Positions 46,168-56,222 of a DNA stretch of 64,000 bases are shown here, one piece after another; the stretch's first letter is position 1; each line of letters starts with the position of its first letter. The notes below the pieces were generated by a model, which was not told where the DNA came from, made no database searches, and saw only the letters and a program-made list of their open reading frames with translations. The DNA is from Eubacteriales bacterium (GTDB lineage: Bacteria > Bacillota > Clostridia > Oscillospirales > Oscillospiraceae), in assembly GCA_030536255.1 (NCBI GenBank), contig JAUNQI010000006.1:36496-100495 (forward strand). Direction: 5' to 3'. The position numbers and the translations under genes are program-made.

Positions 46168-47121
46168 ATGCCTATCAGAATTCCCAATGACTTACCAGCA
46201 ACAAAAACACTGAACGACGAAAATATATTCGTAATGGGTGAAACCAGAGCTACTACTCAGGATATCCGCCCCCTTGAGATCCTCGTTCTGAACCTCATGC
46301 CTACCAAGATAGCAACCGAAACCCAGCTTGCAAGGCTTTTGGGCAATACCCCGCTTCAGATCTCCCTCGAATTCATCCATACTGAGAGCCATCAGTCCAA
46401 AAACACTTCGGCTGAGCACCTCTTTCAGTTCTATAAGACTTTTCGTGAAATACAGCATAAAAATTATGACGGTCTTATCATCACAGGCGCTCCGGTGGAA
46501 CAGATGCCGTTTGAAGAAGTCGAGTACTGGGACGAACTATGCAGGATTATGGAATGGAGCCTCACGCATGTTTACAGCACCTTTCATATCTGCTGGGGTG
46601 CTCAGGCAGGGCTTTACTATCATTACGGCATCCGTAAGCTGGATCTTCCGGAGAAGCTCTTCGGTGTGTTCCCGCATCGCGTTACGCGCCGATCCAATAT
46701 GCTCATGCGTGGGTTCGATGAAGTCTTTTATGTCCCTCATTCACGCCACACCACTATCAGTGAAGAAGATGTTCTTGCATGTCCGGATCTGAAGCTTCTG
46801 GCAGTATCTGATCAGGCGGGAATCTATGCAATGGCAACGGAAGGAGGACGTCAAATATTCATAACCGGCCACTCGGAATATGACCGCGAGACGCTTCAGA
46901 ACGAATATCTCCGGGACAAAAATGCCGGTCTCCCGATTCACGTACCCTACAATTACTACCCCAATGATGATGATACGAAAGAGCCTCTGGTCACCTGGCG
47001 CGCTCATGCCAATTTGCTCTATCAGAATTGGCTGAACTATTACGTATATCAGGCTACGCCTTATGATCTGAATGAAATCGAACCGTTTCCCAAGCCGGTC
47101 TCCGTTCAAAACAAAAAATGA
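46168..47121 (+). CDS. metA: Homoserine O-acetyltransferase (MetA family)
   Basis: The 317-residue enzyme activates homoserine. The catalytic triad is at the family positions: Cys142 ([10 protein letters not shown]), His235 and Glu237 (ITGHSEYD). Residue 111 is Glu ([10 protein letters not shown]). In this family Glu111 selects acetyl-CoA and Gly111 succinyl-CoA, so the product is predicted to be O-acetylhomoserine, which fits the neighbouring MetY. It starts 11 bases after metY with GGAG upstream. No truncation or unusual feature is seen. Confidence 0.95.
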   Translation: MPIRIPNDLPATKTLNDENIFVMGETRATTQDIRPLEILVLNLMPTKIATETQLARLLGNTPLQISLEFIHTESHQSKNTSAEHLFQFYKTFREIQHKNYDGLIITGAPVEQMPFEEVEYWDELCRIMEWSLTHVYSTFHICWGAQAGLYYHYGIRKLDLPEKLFGVFPHRVTRRSNMLMRGFDEVFYVPHSRHTTISEEDVLACPDLKLLAVSDQAGIYAMATEGGRQIFITGHSEYDRETLQNEYLRDKNAGLPIHVPYNYYPNDDDTKEPLVTWRAHANLLYQNWLNYYVYQATPYDLNEIEPFPKPVSVQNKK

Positions 47122-47202
47122 CATTCCATAAAGGGTAATTCTACCAGCTAATAAAAAGAGTCCTATTAGCAAAACTAAAACAATATCGAATATATAGACA
47201 TA

Positions 47203-47237
47203 AACGACCTTCACAGGATCTTTCTGTGAAGGTCGTT
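47203..47237. terminator. Hairpin between metA and the MFS gene
   Basis: Fourteen-base perfect arms (47203-47216 and 47224-47237) with a seven-base loop separate the convergent genes. The following T-tract is weak (GTTCACATCTTTT), so termination strength is uncertain. Confidence 0.6.
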
Positions 47238-47294
47238 CACATCTTTTCGGAAAGCTTAATTATTTCTGTGAAACAGGTAATAATAAATTATATC

Positions 47295-48458
47295 TCACTC
47301 TATTTCTCCATGTACTTTCTTTATACTGAGAACAGCACTGGTGAGGATCATAATTCCGGAGCAGAAAAACATCCCATAACGAAGCCCAGCTCCTTTTTCA
47401 AAGGCGCCAAGAATCGGGGATGCAAGCCCCTGTCCCAGGTATAAGCAAAGTACCATCGATGTGGTAGCGAGGAGCGTTGTTTCAGGCATATCTGCGCAGG
47501 CCTCATTCAGCAGACAGGGAATCATGGCACCGAAGCAAAGTGCACACAGAGCAGCTGCCACGCAAACCACAACGTCGCTGGAAAATGGGAGAGCCGCTGC
47601 AAAAACAATTCCTGCCAGGAAGCCTGCCCTTGAGAGGTACTTTGTTCTGTCGAACCCTGTAAACGGGAAAAGGAAGCGGGAAATCAGGACGCCAAAGAAC
47701 AGAAAACTCAGCGCTATGCTTCCCAGTTTCCCATTCAAAGTGACGCTGACATAATGGGTCAGCCAGGAATTCAAACCGCCCAAAAATATACCATGCATAA
47801 ATATTGCCAAAAGCAGGAACGGGAAACGACCGGAAATCAGGTGCGAAACAGTTTCCTGAAAATTCATTTTATTTTCTGTATGGACCGTCTCTGTAGTATG
47901 AGAGCTAAGCGTTTTATTGGCTACCAGTATCATCACAGCAAACATGAACAGACCAAAAACGGAAATCACATAATACAGATGATTCCACTGAACCCCGGCA
48001 GATTTCAGGGCAGAATAAATTATTGGTGCGATCATGCTGGAAATGCCTGCGGTGGTATGAAGATTGCACATTGTTCTCGTAGCGTCTTTCCCCGTATATA
48101 GATCCGCAATACAGGAAGAAATCAAAGCATCCATATAGCCGATACCTATACCGACTGCAAACCAAGCTGAAAGAAACAAAAAGAAGGTTTTCGCCAATGC
48201 TACTCCGCAGAGAAACACACAGCAGATCATGATTCCAATTTCCAGTAAACGGAACTTAGGCAGACGGCCAATCAGAAAAAAAGTACTGGCCAAAGAAACC
48301 ATGCCTCCCACGGAAGCCAGGAAAACAGGCAAACCCTGAGCAGAACTTTCCGGATGGAAAAAATTTATGATATCTGTTAGAAGAGCTCCCTGTACAGCCG
48401 TAATAAATGAAAGAAAAACCATTGTCCCAAACAGGGCTGCTGTCGTCAGCTTTTTCAT
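47295..48458 (-). CDS. Major facilitator superfamily transporter
   Basis: A 387-residue protein with about twelve membrane helices in two six-helix halves and a central cytoplasmic loop (about residues 185-205). The GIGIGYMDALISSCIADLY segment near 102-120 and the spacing resemble sugar or nucleoside permease-like MFS members. The ATG at 48456-48458 is preferred because GAGGATA precedes it; in-frame starts 5 and 11 codons earlier are possible. Substrate unknown. Confidence 0.82.
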   Translation of the reverse strand: MKKLTTAALFGTMVFLSFITAVQGALLTDIINFFHPESSAQGLPVFLASVGGMVSLASTFFLIGRLPKFRLLEIGIMICCVFLCGVALAKTFFLFLSAWFAVGIGIGYMDALISSCIADLYTGKDATRTMCNLHTTAGISSMIAPIIYSALKSAGVQWNHLYYVISVFGLFMFAVMILVANKTLSSHTTETVHTENKMNFQETVSHLISGRFPFLLLAIFMHGIFLGGLNSWLTHYVSVTLNGKLGSIALSFLFFGVLISRFLFPFTGFDRTKYLSRAGFLAGIVFAAALPFSSDVVVCVAAALCALCFGAMIPCLLNEACADMPETTLLATTSMVLCLYLGQGLASPILGAFEKGAGLRYGMFFCSGIMILTSAVLSIKKVHGEIE

Positions 48459-48545
48459 TTCGTTTATCCTCATATTTTCTGTGAAAGTCATAGAGATTAT
48501 AGCGCAGACTGACCTATTTCACAAGCAAACATTCTGAAAAAAGAA

Positions 48546-48568
48546 GGGCTGCCAAAATGGCAGCCCCT
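48546..48568 (-). terminator. Terminator after the sugar-binding protein gene
   Basis: GGGCTGCCA/TGGCAGCCC arms (48546-48554 and 48558-48566); on the minus strand the stem is followed by TTCTTTTTT. Confidence 0.9.
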
Positions 48569-48587
48569 TGTAATTTGTTCAGCTAAA

Positions 48588-49571
48588 TCAGCCGAGGATT
48601 TCCTTGTAGTTCTCAGGAGTGGTGATAACAGCGGGAACTGCAGTGGACATCTCAACCTCTTCACCGTCGATGATCTTGAAGAGAGTGGTAACACCATAGT
48701 TACCGATTGCTACTGCGGAGAAGTACGGAGAAGCCTTCAGGCAGGAGCCCTTCTCATACTCTTCGGAAGACATGTAAGCGCCCATGCCGACGCAGCAGGA
48801 CTCTGCATCCAGCTCAGCGGTCTCGAGTGCACGAACTGCACCTACAACGCCTTCTTCGTTAGCACCCATAACCAGCCACTTGGTAATCTGGGGGTTACCG
48901 GTAATAACAGCTGCAGAATAGATGTTGCCCTTTTCGGTCGTGCCATCGTAGTCAGCATAGAAGATACGATTGGTCTCTTCGAACTGGGGGAACTTCTCCA
49001 TCAGGACATCGTACTCAGCATCGGTACGGGGAACGCAGGAAGAAACAGTGTTAATGGTAAGAAGGAGAACGCCGCAGGTCTCATCGTCTGCGAGGTTGTT
49101 CTCTTCGATGTACTCGCACATCCATTCGCCGCAGGACTTACCGATATCGTAGCCGGCAATACCAACCCAAGGAACGATCTTCTCGCCGTTTACTTCAAGA
49201 GCGTCATCACATGCAACAACAGGAATGCCGTACTCTTTGCAGGTGTCAACAACATTCTGAGACATGGTCTGGTCGTTGGGGCACATAACAATGCCGTCAG
49301 CGCCGTTTGCGGAAGCCTGCTCGATGGCATCCATCATTTTCTGACCGTCGAGAGCGATGTCAACATAGTGGAACTCACCGCCGGCTTCTTCAACAGTTGC
49401 CTTAGCGGATTCGCCTTCGTTGAGGAACCATTCCTGGTCGCCGGATTTATAAATTCCGTAAATGACCAGTTTGCCGTCACCGTTGGTGTCATGCGGTGCA
49501 TCTGCAAATGCTGCACTTGCAACAGAAAGAGTGAGCACTGCAACAAGAATCAGAGCCAGGATTTTCTTCAT
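48588..49571 (-). CDS. Sugar ABC transporter substrate-binding protein, AraF-like
   Basis: A 327-residue exported type I periplasmic-binding fold protein. Residues 1-24 are a signal peptide ending ASAAFA-D with no lipobox Cys, which is unusual for a Gram-positive binding protein. The pattern of the ligand-binding region (IYGIYKSGDQEWF, GIVMCPND, VVACDDALEVNGEKI, WLVMGANEEGVVGAVRALE) follows the arabinose-binding AraF type. GGAGG precedes the ATG at 49571; an earlier in-frame start is rejected. It is the last gene of its ABC operon. Confidence 0.87.
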   Translation of the reverse strand: MKKILALILVAVLTLSVASAAFADAPHDTNGDGKLVIYGIYKSGDQEWFLNEGESAKATVEEAGGEFHYVDIALDGQKMMDAIEQASANGADGIVMCPNDQTMSQNVVDTCKEYGIPVVACDDALEVNGEKIVPWVGIAGYDIGKSCGEWMCEYIEENNLADDETCGVLLLTINTVSSCVPRTDAEYDVLMEKFPQFEETNRIFYADYDGTTEKGNIYSAAVITGNPQITKWLVMGANEEGVVGAVRALETAELDAESCCVGMGAYMSSEEYEKGSCLKASPYFSAVAIGNYGVTTLFKIIDGEEVEMSTAVPAVITTPENYKEILG

Positions 49572-49622
49572 GTTTTTTTCCTCCATAAAGATATAAAATA
49601 AATTATTTATGTACAAAGCCTG

Positions 49623-50624
49623 TCAGGCCTTGACATCAACATTATTGCGGCTGCGTTTGCTTTCCGCAAGCAGACGTTTTTCGTTGTTGACCTTACGGAT
49701 ATAGTCCGCAGTCAGTGCCACAAGAAGCAAGCCGCCTTTTCCAACATACTGCCAGAATGTTGCGTTTGCAAGATTCATGGTCAGGCCTATATTGAAGCTC
49801 TGGATAAGCAGAACGCCGATCACCGTACCAAGCATATTTCCAACACCGCCGGTAAAGGAAACACCACCAAGAATAACCGCTGTAATTGCGTCGAATTCCA
49901 GATTCAGGTTTGCGGTAGGCTGGCCGGTCTGCATACGCGCAACATAGACAATACCGCCAAGGCTGCAGAGGAATCCCATCGCAACAAAGGATATGGTAAC
50001 GATCCGCTGCGGATTCAGTCCTGCAAGGCGCGCAGCCTGCGCATTTCCGCCTATCGCATAGACGCTGCGTCCGAACCGCGTCTTTGCAAGAATAATACCA
50101 CCGATAATAAAAGCGATAATCATCAGCCAAACGGAAAGCTTAAGACCGAGGAAGCTTGTCTTGCCGACCCAGATAAAAGTGGGATCGGTAATACCGATCG
50201 ACTTACCGTCGCATATGATGTAAGCAAATCCACGCATGACAGACTGAGTAACAAGCGTAGCAATAAAGGCTTCAAGATGAAGCTTGTTGACCATCAAAGC
50301 GTTGCAGTAACCTACAATCAAGCCGATTACTATGGTAATAAGCAGTGTTACTCCGAAGCCGAATCCTTTCGAGGAGAGCAGCGCTGCAAAAACGCCTAGG
50401 AATGCGACCAGAGAGCCTGGGCAAAGGTCATTCTGTCCTTCTATAATCAAAAAAGTATGGCCGATGGCTACAAGCCCTGTCAGAGACGCAGCTGTCAGGA
50501 TATTCGTCAGATTCTTTACTGTAAGATAATTCTTATTCAGTATGGAAAATCCGGCAATGACTACGAGCAGCGCAACAAAAAGAACGATCAGATTACCGTT
50601 GATTTTCAGCTTGGATTTTTTCAT
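49623..50624 (-). CDS. Sugar ABC transporter permease (RbsC/AraH type)
   Basis: A 333-residue membrane protein with about ten helices and the conserved GRSVYAIGGNAQAARLAGLN segment near residues 180-200, which is the coupling motif of RbsC-type permeases, followed by FDAITAVILGGVSFTGGVG near 240. It acts with the adjacent ATP-binding and binding proteins to import a sugar, probably a pentose. The start overlaps the ATPase gene by four bases. Confidence 0.93.
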   Translation of the reverse strand: MKKSKLKINGNLIVLFVALLVVIAGFSILNKNYLTVKNLTNILTAASLTGLVAIGHTFLIIEGQNDLCPGSLVAFLGVFAALLSSKGFGFGVTLLITIVIGLIVGYCNALMVNKLHLEAFIATLVTQSVMRGFAYIICDGKSIGITDPTFIWVGKTSFLGLKLSVWLMIIAFIIGGIILAKTRFGRSVYAIGGNAQAARLAGLNPQRIVTISFVAMGFLCSLGGIVYVARMQTGQPTANLNLEFDAITAVILGGVSFTGGVGNMLGTVIGVLLIQSFNIGLTMNLANATFWQYVGKGGLLLVALTADYIRKVNNEKRLLAESKRSRNNVDVKA

Positions 50625-52123
50625 TTTACAGCCTCCTCAATCATACCAAGACTCAGCAATACTTCTTCAGAAGCATCCTTGCGCAGAACCTCTCCGCTGA
50701 TCTTACGGTTACGCATAACAATGATTCTGTCTGACAAACCGATTATCTCAGGAAGCTCCGATGAAATAAGGATTACCCCAAGGCCCTGCTTGGCAAACTC
50801 ACAGATCATCCGGTAAAATTCGGACTTTGCACCAACGTCAATTCCCTTTGTCGGTTCATCAAGAATAAGTACTTTCGGCTTTGTCTCCATCCAGCGGGCA
50901 ACGATACATTTCTGCTGGTTGCCTCCGGAAAGCTCGACGATCTTTTTTTCTGCCGACGGAGTTTTTATGTTAAAATTCTTTATCCCTCGTTCTGCAGCTT
51001 CATCTTCCTTTTGGGAGGAAACAAATCCGAGTTTATTGGCATTTTCTTCCAGAAGAGAAATATTGATATTTCCGGAAACAGACAGATTTCTAAGAATTCC
51101 CTGGGTCTTACGATCCTCCGGTACCAGAATAATTCCAAGCTTCTGTGCTTCCCCCGGTTCGCGGCAGTGAATGCGTTTTCCTTCCAGATAAACTTCTCCG
51201 GCAGTCATTTTGTCAGCGCCTATGATTGCACGCATGACTTCTGTGCGTCCCGCTCCTACCAGACCTGAGAAACCGAGTACTTCTCCCTTGTGAAGTTTAA
51301 AGGATACTCCGTCCACGAAATCAGACTCAAGATCCTTAACCTCAAGAAGAACGTCACCTACTTTATCATTCCGGTCAAGCGTATCATAGATATCACCGAG
51401 ATCACGGCCGACCATTAAACGGATCATTTCCTGCTCAGAAGCCTGCTTTGCATCCAACGTGGTAATATAGCAGCCGTCCTTGAAAATAGCGACTCTGTCT
51501 GCTATTTCCTTTATCTCTTTCATACGATGGGAAACATAAATAATAATCTTTCCCTCGTCACGCAGTTTCCGGATAATACGGAAAAGGCACTCAATTTCAG
51601 CATCCGAAAGCGAGGCCGTCGGTTCATCGAAGCAGATAACACGCAGATTCTCACGGCTGTAGGATTTCATGATCTCAACCATCTGCTGATATGCAATGGA
51701 AAGATCGCGTACACGATCCGTCGGGCGAATTGGCAGCTTAAAATCATCAATAATCTTCTGTGTCATCTGGTTGACGGTACGGGTATCGATCAAACCGCCG
51801 CGTACAGGAAGACGCCCCAGATACACATTCTCCGCAACAGTAAGTTCCGGAAGGACCTGACGCTCCTGATAAATAACACTTATCCCGTTTTCAATGGCTT
51901 CATGAGGATTTTTGAACCGTACTTCTTTCCCGTCCAGAAGATACTGACCCTCATCGGGATGATAGTCTCCGTTCAGTGTCTTAAGAAGAGTAGACTTTCC
52001 TGCACCATTTTCACCAAGAAATGCCAGCACTTCACCGCCTTTGGCAAAAAAGCTGACATCGCTGAGAGCTTTTACACCGGGGAAAAATTTGGTAATGTGC
52101 CTGAACTCCAGTGTTTTGTCCAT
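50621..52123 (-). CDS. Sugar ABC transporter ATP-binding protein (RbsA/AraG type, two ATPase domains)
   Basis: A 500-residue tandem ATPase. The first domain has Walker A GENGAGKST near residue 36 and Walker B ICFDEPTASLSD near 163. The second, degenerate domain lacks a full P-loop (FSGLVGAGRTEVMRA) but has signature ELSGGNQQKCIVARWM near 400 and LILDEPTKGIDVGAK, as usual for RbsA. It is the first gene of the sugar operon, with AGGAGG 12 bases upstream. Confidence 0.94.
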   Translation of the reverse strand: MDKTLEFRHITKFFPGVKALSDVSFFAKGGEVLAFLGENGAGKSTLLKTLNGDYHPDEGQYLLDGKEVRFKNPHEAIENGISVIYQERQVLPELTVAENVYLGRLPVRGGLIDTRTVNQMTQKIIDDFKLPIRPTDRVRDLSIAYQQMVEIMKSYSRENLRVICFDEPTASLSDAEIECLFRIIRKLRDEGKIIIYVSHRMKEIKEIADRVAIFKDGCYITTLDAKQASEQEMIRLMVGRDLGDIYDTLDRNDKVGDVLLEVKDLESDFVDGVSFKLHKGEVLGFSGLVGAGRTEVMRAIIGADKMTAGEVYLEGKRIHCREPGEAQKLGIILVPEDRKTQGILRNLSVSGNINISLLEENANKLGFVSSQKEDEAAERGIKNFNIKTPSAEKKIVELSGGNQQKCIVARWMETKPKVLILDEPTKGIDVGAKSEFYRMICEFAKQGLGVILISSELPEIIGLSDRIIVMRNRKISGEVLRKDASEEVLLSLGMIEEAVK

Positions 52124-52185
52124 GGAGCCATACCACCTCCTATCAATTGCCTGATTACTGTCTTACAGCTTTTGTCTGTGTTTAA

Positions 52186-52214
52186 ATAATAACAAATCCC
52201 GTCATTGAATGCAA
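52186..52214 (-). promoter_or_regulatory. Promoter of the sugar ABC operon
   Basis: Minus-strand TTGCAT (52209-52214), 17-base spacer, TATTAT (52186-52191). Confidence 0.75.
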
Positions 52215-52266
52215 TACCCTTGAAAAAAACCTGTACGTTACATCTTTATTCTTGCATTGAATATAA

Positions 52267-52288
52267 CGGCAGGACCGAAGTCCTGCCG
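52267..52288 (-). terminator. Hairpin terminator after the URO-D gene
   Basis: Nine-base perfect arms CGGCAGGAC/GTCCTGCCG (52267-52275 and 52280-52288). On the minus strand the loop reads as a stable C(TTCG)G tetraloop, followed by TTATATTC, a short T-rich tail. Confidence 0.7.
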
Positions 52289-52306
52289 AAGTATTTCCGG
52301 AAAAAA

Positions 52307-53470
52307 TCAATCTGCAAATTCCAGACAGCGTTTGCGGAAATATTGATAGTCCTCAAGAGAGACCTCCGGAGGAACGCCGTGATCACAGGTCGGAAGATAT
52401 CCACCGCGTGCCTTCATTACGGGGAAAATACGGTCAACCATCTCGTCAATTGCTTCTTTTCCCTGTGCAAGCACACGCTTATCAACGCCTCCTGAGATGC
52501 GAAGATCCGGATACTTTTCAGCAACAGAGAGGACATCACAGCCAGACGCCACCTCGAAAGGAGACATGTGCGTCATACCGAGAGAACGATACAGCTCAAT
52601 CACGGGAATGGAATATCCGTCAGTATCCACCTGAAAACCAAGCAGACGTTCTTTATCGATCTGTCTTGAACGAATATTCGTGATAAGCTGCTGATAGTAG
52701 GGAAACAGGAATTCACGCATCATATCCGGAGAAATGAGCGGACCGTGATTGTAGCAAATGTCTTCACCGATAAAAACCTCATCAAATGAAACATATTTCT
52801 GATGTTCTGCTGTGACGGCATCTGCTAAAACCAGCCACTGCTGCATACATGCATGAATCAGTTCCGGATCGTCATAAAACATGTATAAAAGATTCTCAGG
52901 ACCGATAAGGGAGCGGAGATACATATAGCCGCCAACTATTTTCTGCCCGATAAACAGTCCTTGTTTTGCTTTTTCAACAATTTCTGGCATATAATTCCGG
53001 ATCTTCTCTAAGCGTTCGGGAGAGGACGGATCGAGACGCGGAAGGCAGATTTCCTCCCAGGAACGGAAATCTTTCACCGGATGTTCTTTATACTGCGGCA
53101 TAAATCCGTTTCTTCGTCCTTTAAAATACAGCACCGAGCGTCCGGCAAAATCCTGAACCAGCTCATAATCCCCAAGATCTTCAAGAACTTTTTCTTCAAA
53201 CAAAGGACAAAAGCCTGCTTCACACCATCCAAGCCCCTCCAGATCCACACGACCTTCCGGATCATAACCGAACAGCGCATCCAGTTCCGGGTTTGAATCA
53301 ATGCCGGTTCCGATCCCCCATTCTTCCAGACTGTAAAATCCGAACTCTTTCTGATAAAATCCTGCTCCCGGAACCATATCATAAAAATCTCTGTATTTCC
53401 TTGCCCCCATGCACATCTGATCACGAGGGAGAAGAGCGTGAATGCCGTCAGCGATGTTTTCCTTTGTCAT
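52307..53470 (-). CDS. Uroporphyrinogen decarboxylase (URO-D) family protein
   Basis: A 387-residue TIM-barrel protein of the URO-D superfamily, which includes HemE and corrinoid-dependent methyltransferases such as MtaA. The C-terminal TCDHGVPPEVSLEDYQYF segment, with a Cys-x-His, resembles the methyltransferase-like zinc region. Length and divergence from HemE, plus the lack of haem genes nearby, argue against haem synthesis. The ATG at 53468-53470 has AGGAG upstream; a longer in-frame form overlaps the PPK2 gene. It lies between PPK2 and the sugar ABC operon. Actual substrate unknown. Confidence 0.75.
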   Translation of the reverse strand: MTKENIADGIHALLPRDQMCMGARKYRDFYDMVPGAGFYQKEFGFYSLEEWGIGTGIDSNPELDALFGYDPEGRVDLEGLGWCEAGFCPLFEEKVLEDLGDYELVQDFAGRSVLYFKGRRNGFMPQYKEHPVKDFRSWEEICLPRLDPSSPERLEKIRNYMPEIVEKAKQGLFIGQKIVGGYMYLRSLIGPENLLYMFYDDPELIHACMQQWLVLADAVTAEHQKYVSFDEVFIGEDICYNHGPLISPDMMREFLFPYYQQLITNIRSRQIDKERLLGFQVDTDGYSIPVIELYRSLGMTHMSPFEVASGCDVLSVAEKYPDLRISGGVDKRVLAQGKEAIDEMVDRIFPVMKARGGYLPTCDHGVPPEVSLEDYQYFRKRCLEFAD

Positions 53471-53480
53471 AGTAATACTC

Positions 53481-54620
53481 CTATTCCTTATCACACTGCT
53501 GCTCTTGTGCAGCATTCTCCGGAATGATCTCATCCGGAACTTCCGGGGTATCTTTCAAAACGGACTCTGCAAGAGCAGCTTTTTCAGCTTCCTCCTTTTT
53601 CTTCGCTTCTTTCTTTAATTTTTTCTTTTTCTTTTTCTCTTCCTTACTGCTTTTGATTTTGGCAGTTTCATCCTCTATTACGATTCCTGCTGCGATCTCC
53701 TCTGTATCGGTAAACTTGCTGCTCAGAGGTGACTCGATCTCTCCCTTGTCCTCCATGCTGTCATAAACTGACTGACGAATCTCCTGAAGCTCAGCTGCTT
53801 CTTCGTCTGACACATCGGGATAATCAGGATTCATTTCCTCAAGGGTCTTCAGTACAATGCGGGAAACGATCAGACGGGCGTACCACTTATGATCAGCAGG
53901 AACAACATACCAGGGGCAGAGTTCGGAGGAAGTATTGTTGACCATCGTTTCAAAGGCATCCATATAGTCATCCCAATACTCGCGTTCTTTGATGTCTCCC
54001 GTAGAAATCTTCCAGTTCTTTTTCGGCGTATCAATACGGGAAATAAAACGTCTTGCCTGTTCATCTTTTGACACGTTCAGGAAGATCTTTACAACACGTG
54101 TACCGGTCTGATACAGATACTTTTCATAGTCATTGATCTGAAGATACCTCTGACCGATGACATCGCTTTTCATTACCCTCTCTGGAAGAGTCTGATTTTT
54201 CCAGAGCTCATGAACTTTTCCTACAAGAACATCCTCATAGTAGCTGCGGTTAAAAATGGAAATATTGCCCCTCATCGGAAGCGCCTGCCAGAATCTCCAA
54301 AGAAAATCATGGCTGGATTCCTCGGAAGAAGGAACTTTAAAGCAGTATTCCTTCACTCCATGAGGAGAAAGTGTGCTGAAAACAGTACGGATCACGCCGT
54401 CTTTACCGGCAGCATCCATTGCCTGAAAAATAAAGATCAGTCCTTCTTTTCTTTCCGCATAAAGCTTCTGCTGCCACTTGTTGATCTCGAGAAGATTATC
54501 AACGAATTCCTGAGCTGCCTCTTCCCGGGACTCCACTTCACTGGAGTCATTTGTCTTGAACTTCTGAATATCAAATTTTTCATCTCCGGTATATTTATAC
54601 CGGGCAATATTGGTCGACAT
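53481..54620 (-). CDS. Polyphosphate kinase 2 family protein
   Basis: A 379-residue protein with a PPK2 core. Walker A is FQAMDAAGKDG near residues 65-75 and the lid and Walker B segments are FNRSYYEDVLVG near 122 and the conserved REYWDDYMDAFE near 212. PPK2 enzymes transfer phosphate between polyphosphate and nucleotides (NDP or NMP). The C-terminal 90 residues are a Lys/Glu-rich, probably disordered tail not found in most members. GGAG precedes the start. Whether it favours synthesis or use of polyphosphate cannot be read here. Confidence 0.92.
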   Translation of the reverse strand: MSTNIARYKYTGDEKFDIQKFKTNDSSEVESREEAAQEFVDNLLEINKWQQKLYAERKEGLIFIFQAMDAAGKDGVIRTVFSTLSPHGVKEYCFKVPSSEESSHDFLWRFWQALPMRGNISIFNRSYYEDVLVGKVHELWKNQTLPERVMKSDVIGQRYLQINDYEKYLYQTGTRVVKIFLNVSKDEQARRFISRIDTPKKNWKISTGDIKEREYWDDYMDAFETMVNNTSSELCPWYVVPADHKWYARLIVSRIVLKTLEEMNPDYPDVSDEEAAELQEIRQSVYDSMEDKGEIESPLSSKFTDTEEIAAGIVIEDETAKIKSSKEEKKKKKKLKKEAKKKEEAEKAALAESVLKDTPEVPDEIIPENAAQEQQCDKE

Positions 54621-54673
54621 GGTAATCTCCTTTTATTCATCTATTTTATGTTTATGTTATAAGCTTTCCATTT

Positions 54674-54702
54674 ATAATAGCCAACTCCCTCAATTAAGTC
54701 AA
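54674..54702 (-). promoter_or_regulatory. PPK2 gene promoter
   Basis: Minus-strand TTGACT (54697-54702), 17 bases, TATTAT (54674-54679). Confidence 0.7.
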
Positions 54703-54777
54703 TAAAGATTGACAAATACGCCGCTAACAATCCGGAAGAAATCTGTCATCAGGTCTGTGATGATAACAAAATAAATA

Positions 54778-54806
54778 TTCAAAAGACGAATAACATATGC
54801 TATAAT
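54778..54806 (+). promoter_or_regulatory. trkA operon promoter
   Basis: TTCAAA (54778-54783), 17 bases, TATAAT (54801-54806); GTG start 36 bases on. Confidence 0.65.
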
Positions 54807-54841
54807 AATAAAATTATAATTCATCAAAGGAGAAACGTGCC

Positions 54842-56203
54842 GTGAAAGTTGCAATTGCTGGAGCCGGAAAGCTCGGTATCGGGCTGACAAAGGTTCTTTC
54901 AGACGGAGGTCACAATATCACGCTGATTGACAGCAATGATGCCGCAATACAGAAAGCACAAAGTGAATTTGATGTCCGTACAGTCTTCGGAGATGCCCGA
55001 AAGGCTGACGTGCTGAAAGATCTGGGTATTGATTCATATGACCTTTTCATCGCAGCAACCGACGAAGACGAGAAAAACATTTTCATTGGTTCCCTGGCAA
55101 AAAAAATCGGCTGCCGTGCCGTCGTGGTACGGATGAGAAGCCCCGAGCATGTTGACCAGATCGGTCTTATCTGTGAAACGTTCGGAGCCGACTATATCGT
55201 CAATCCCGATCTTGCCTGCGCAGAGGAAATTTATAAATTTCTCACAGAGAAGAACGGCATTTCCGGAGGAAGATTTGCCGTTGGTGGGGCAGAAGTTCTT
55301 TCATTCCCCATAGAACATATTCCCGGACTTGCTGACAGCTATATACGCGAAATATCCGCACTCCCGGAGGGCGCACTTATTGCCGCGGTCAGCCGCGGAG
55401 GAAAGGTCATCGTGCCCAATGGAAATACGAAGCTGCTTCCGGAGGACAGACTTTACGTCATCTGCCCCAAGACAGGTGTTGGCAAACTGCGTCACCAGCT
55501 CCGCGGAGCTGTCAGCACAGGTAAAAACCGTCGTGTTATGATTGCCGGCGGCGGAAAAACCGGTTACTATCTCGCCCGGATGCTGACCAAGAGTGGAGTA
55601 AGCGTCAAGATAATTGAAACAAACCGTACCCGCTGTGAATATCTTGCCTCATCTCTCGAGCATACGCTTGTCGTACACGGCAGTGCTTCCGACAGTAAGT
55701 TTCTTGCGGATGAAAATCTTTCTGCTATGGATGCCTTTGTCGCCGTAACAGACACCGACGAGACAAATATTCTTCTCTCTATGCTTGCAAAGCAGGCAAA
55801 CGTCAAAAATATAGTTGCCAAGGTCAGTCATAATGATTTCCGTCAGCTTGCAGACCGTTTTGACGACATTATGACGGTAAATCCTGTTGAAATGTGTGTA
55901 GCTGATATTCTTCATTGGTTCGGGAAAGGGGAATATATTCTTTTCACGCAGCTCATTCAGGGACAGGCAGAAATCATGGAAGTTCTTGCGGAGGAATCCA
56001 TGTCGCTCACCGGCAGACCTTTGTCAGAACTGCAAATTCCTGAAGGCGTACTCATTGCCACCGTTACAAGAAACGGTTCGGTAATTATTCCTTCAGGCAC
56101 TACTGTTATTCAGGCAGGTGACAGGGTCGTTATTTTCTCGATGCTGACAAGTGCCGGTCCTCTCGAAAGCCTTCTTTCCAAAGGCAATCCACACACTCTC
56201 TGA
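54842..56203 (+). CDS. trkA: Trk potassium uptake regulatory protein TrkA
   Basis: A 453-residue cytoplasmic protein with two RCK units. Each has a Rossmann fold for NAD(H)/ATP (KVAIAGAGKLGIGLTKVL at the N-terminus and RVMIAGGGKTGYYLARML near residue 230) followed by a TrkA-C domain. It gates the TrkH channel. The start codon is GTG at 54842 with AAAGGAG ten bases upstream. The gene leads a trkA-trkH-trkH-like operon. Confidence 0.94.
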   Translation: MKVAIAGAGKLGIGLTKVLSDGGHNITLIDSNDAAIQKAQSEFDVRTVFGDARKADVLKDLGIDSYDLFIAATDEDEKNIFIGSLAKKIGCRAVVVRMRSPEHVDQIGLICETFGADYIVNPDLACAEEIYKFLTEKNGISGGRFAVGGAEVLSFPIEHIPGLADSYIREISALPEGALIAAVSRGGKVIVPNGNTKLLPEDRLYVICPKTGVGKLRHQLRGAVSTGKNRRVMIAGGGKTGYYLARMLTKSGVSVKIIETNRTRCEYLASSLEHTLVVHGSASDSKFLADENLSAMDAFVAVTDTDETNILLSMLAKQANVKNIVAKVSHNDFRQLADRFDDIMTVNPVEMCVADILHWFGKGEYILFTQLIQGQAEIMEVLAEESMSLTGRPLSELQIPEGVLIATVTRNGSVIIPSGTTVIQAGDRVVIFSMLTSAGPLESLLSKGNPHTL

Positions 56204-56222
56204 TTCGGACTTCCGAAATGTC

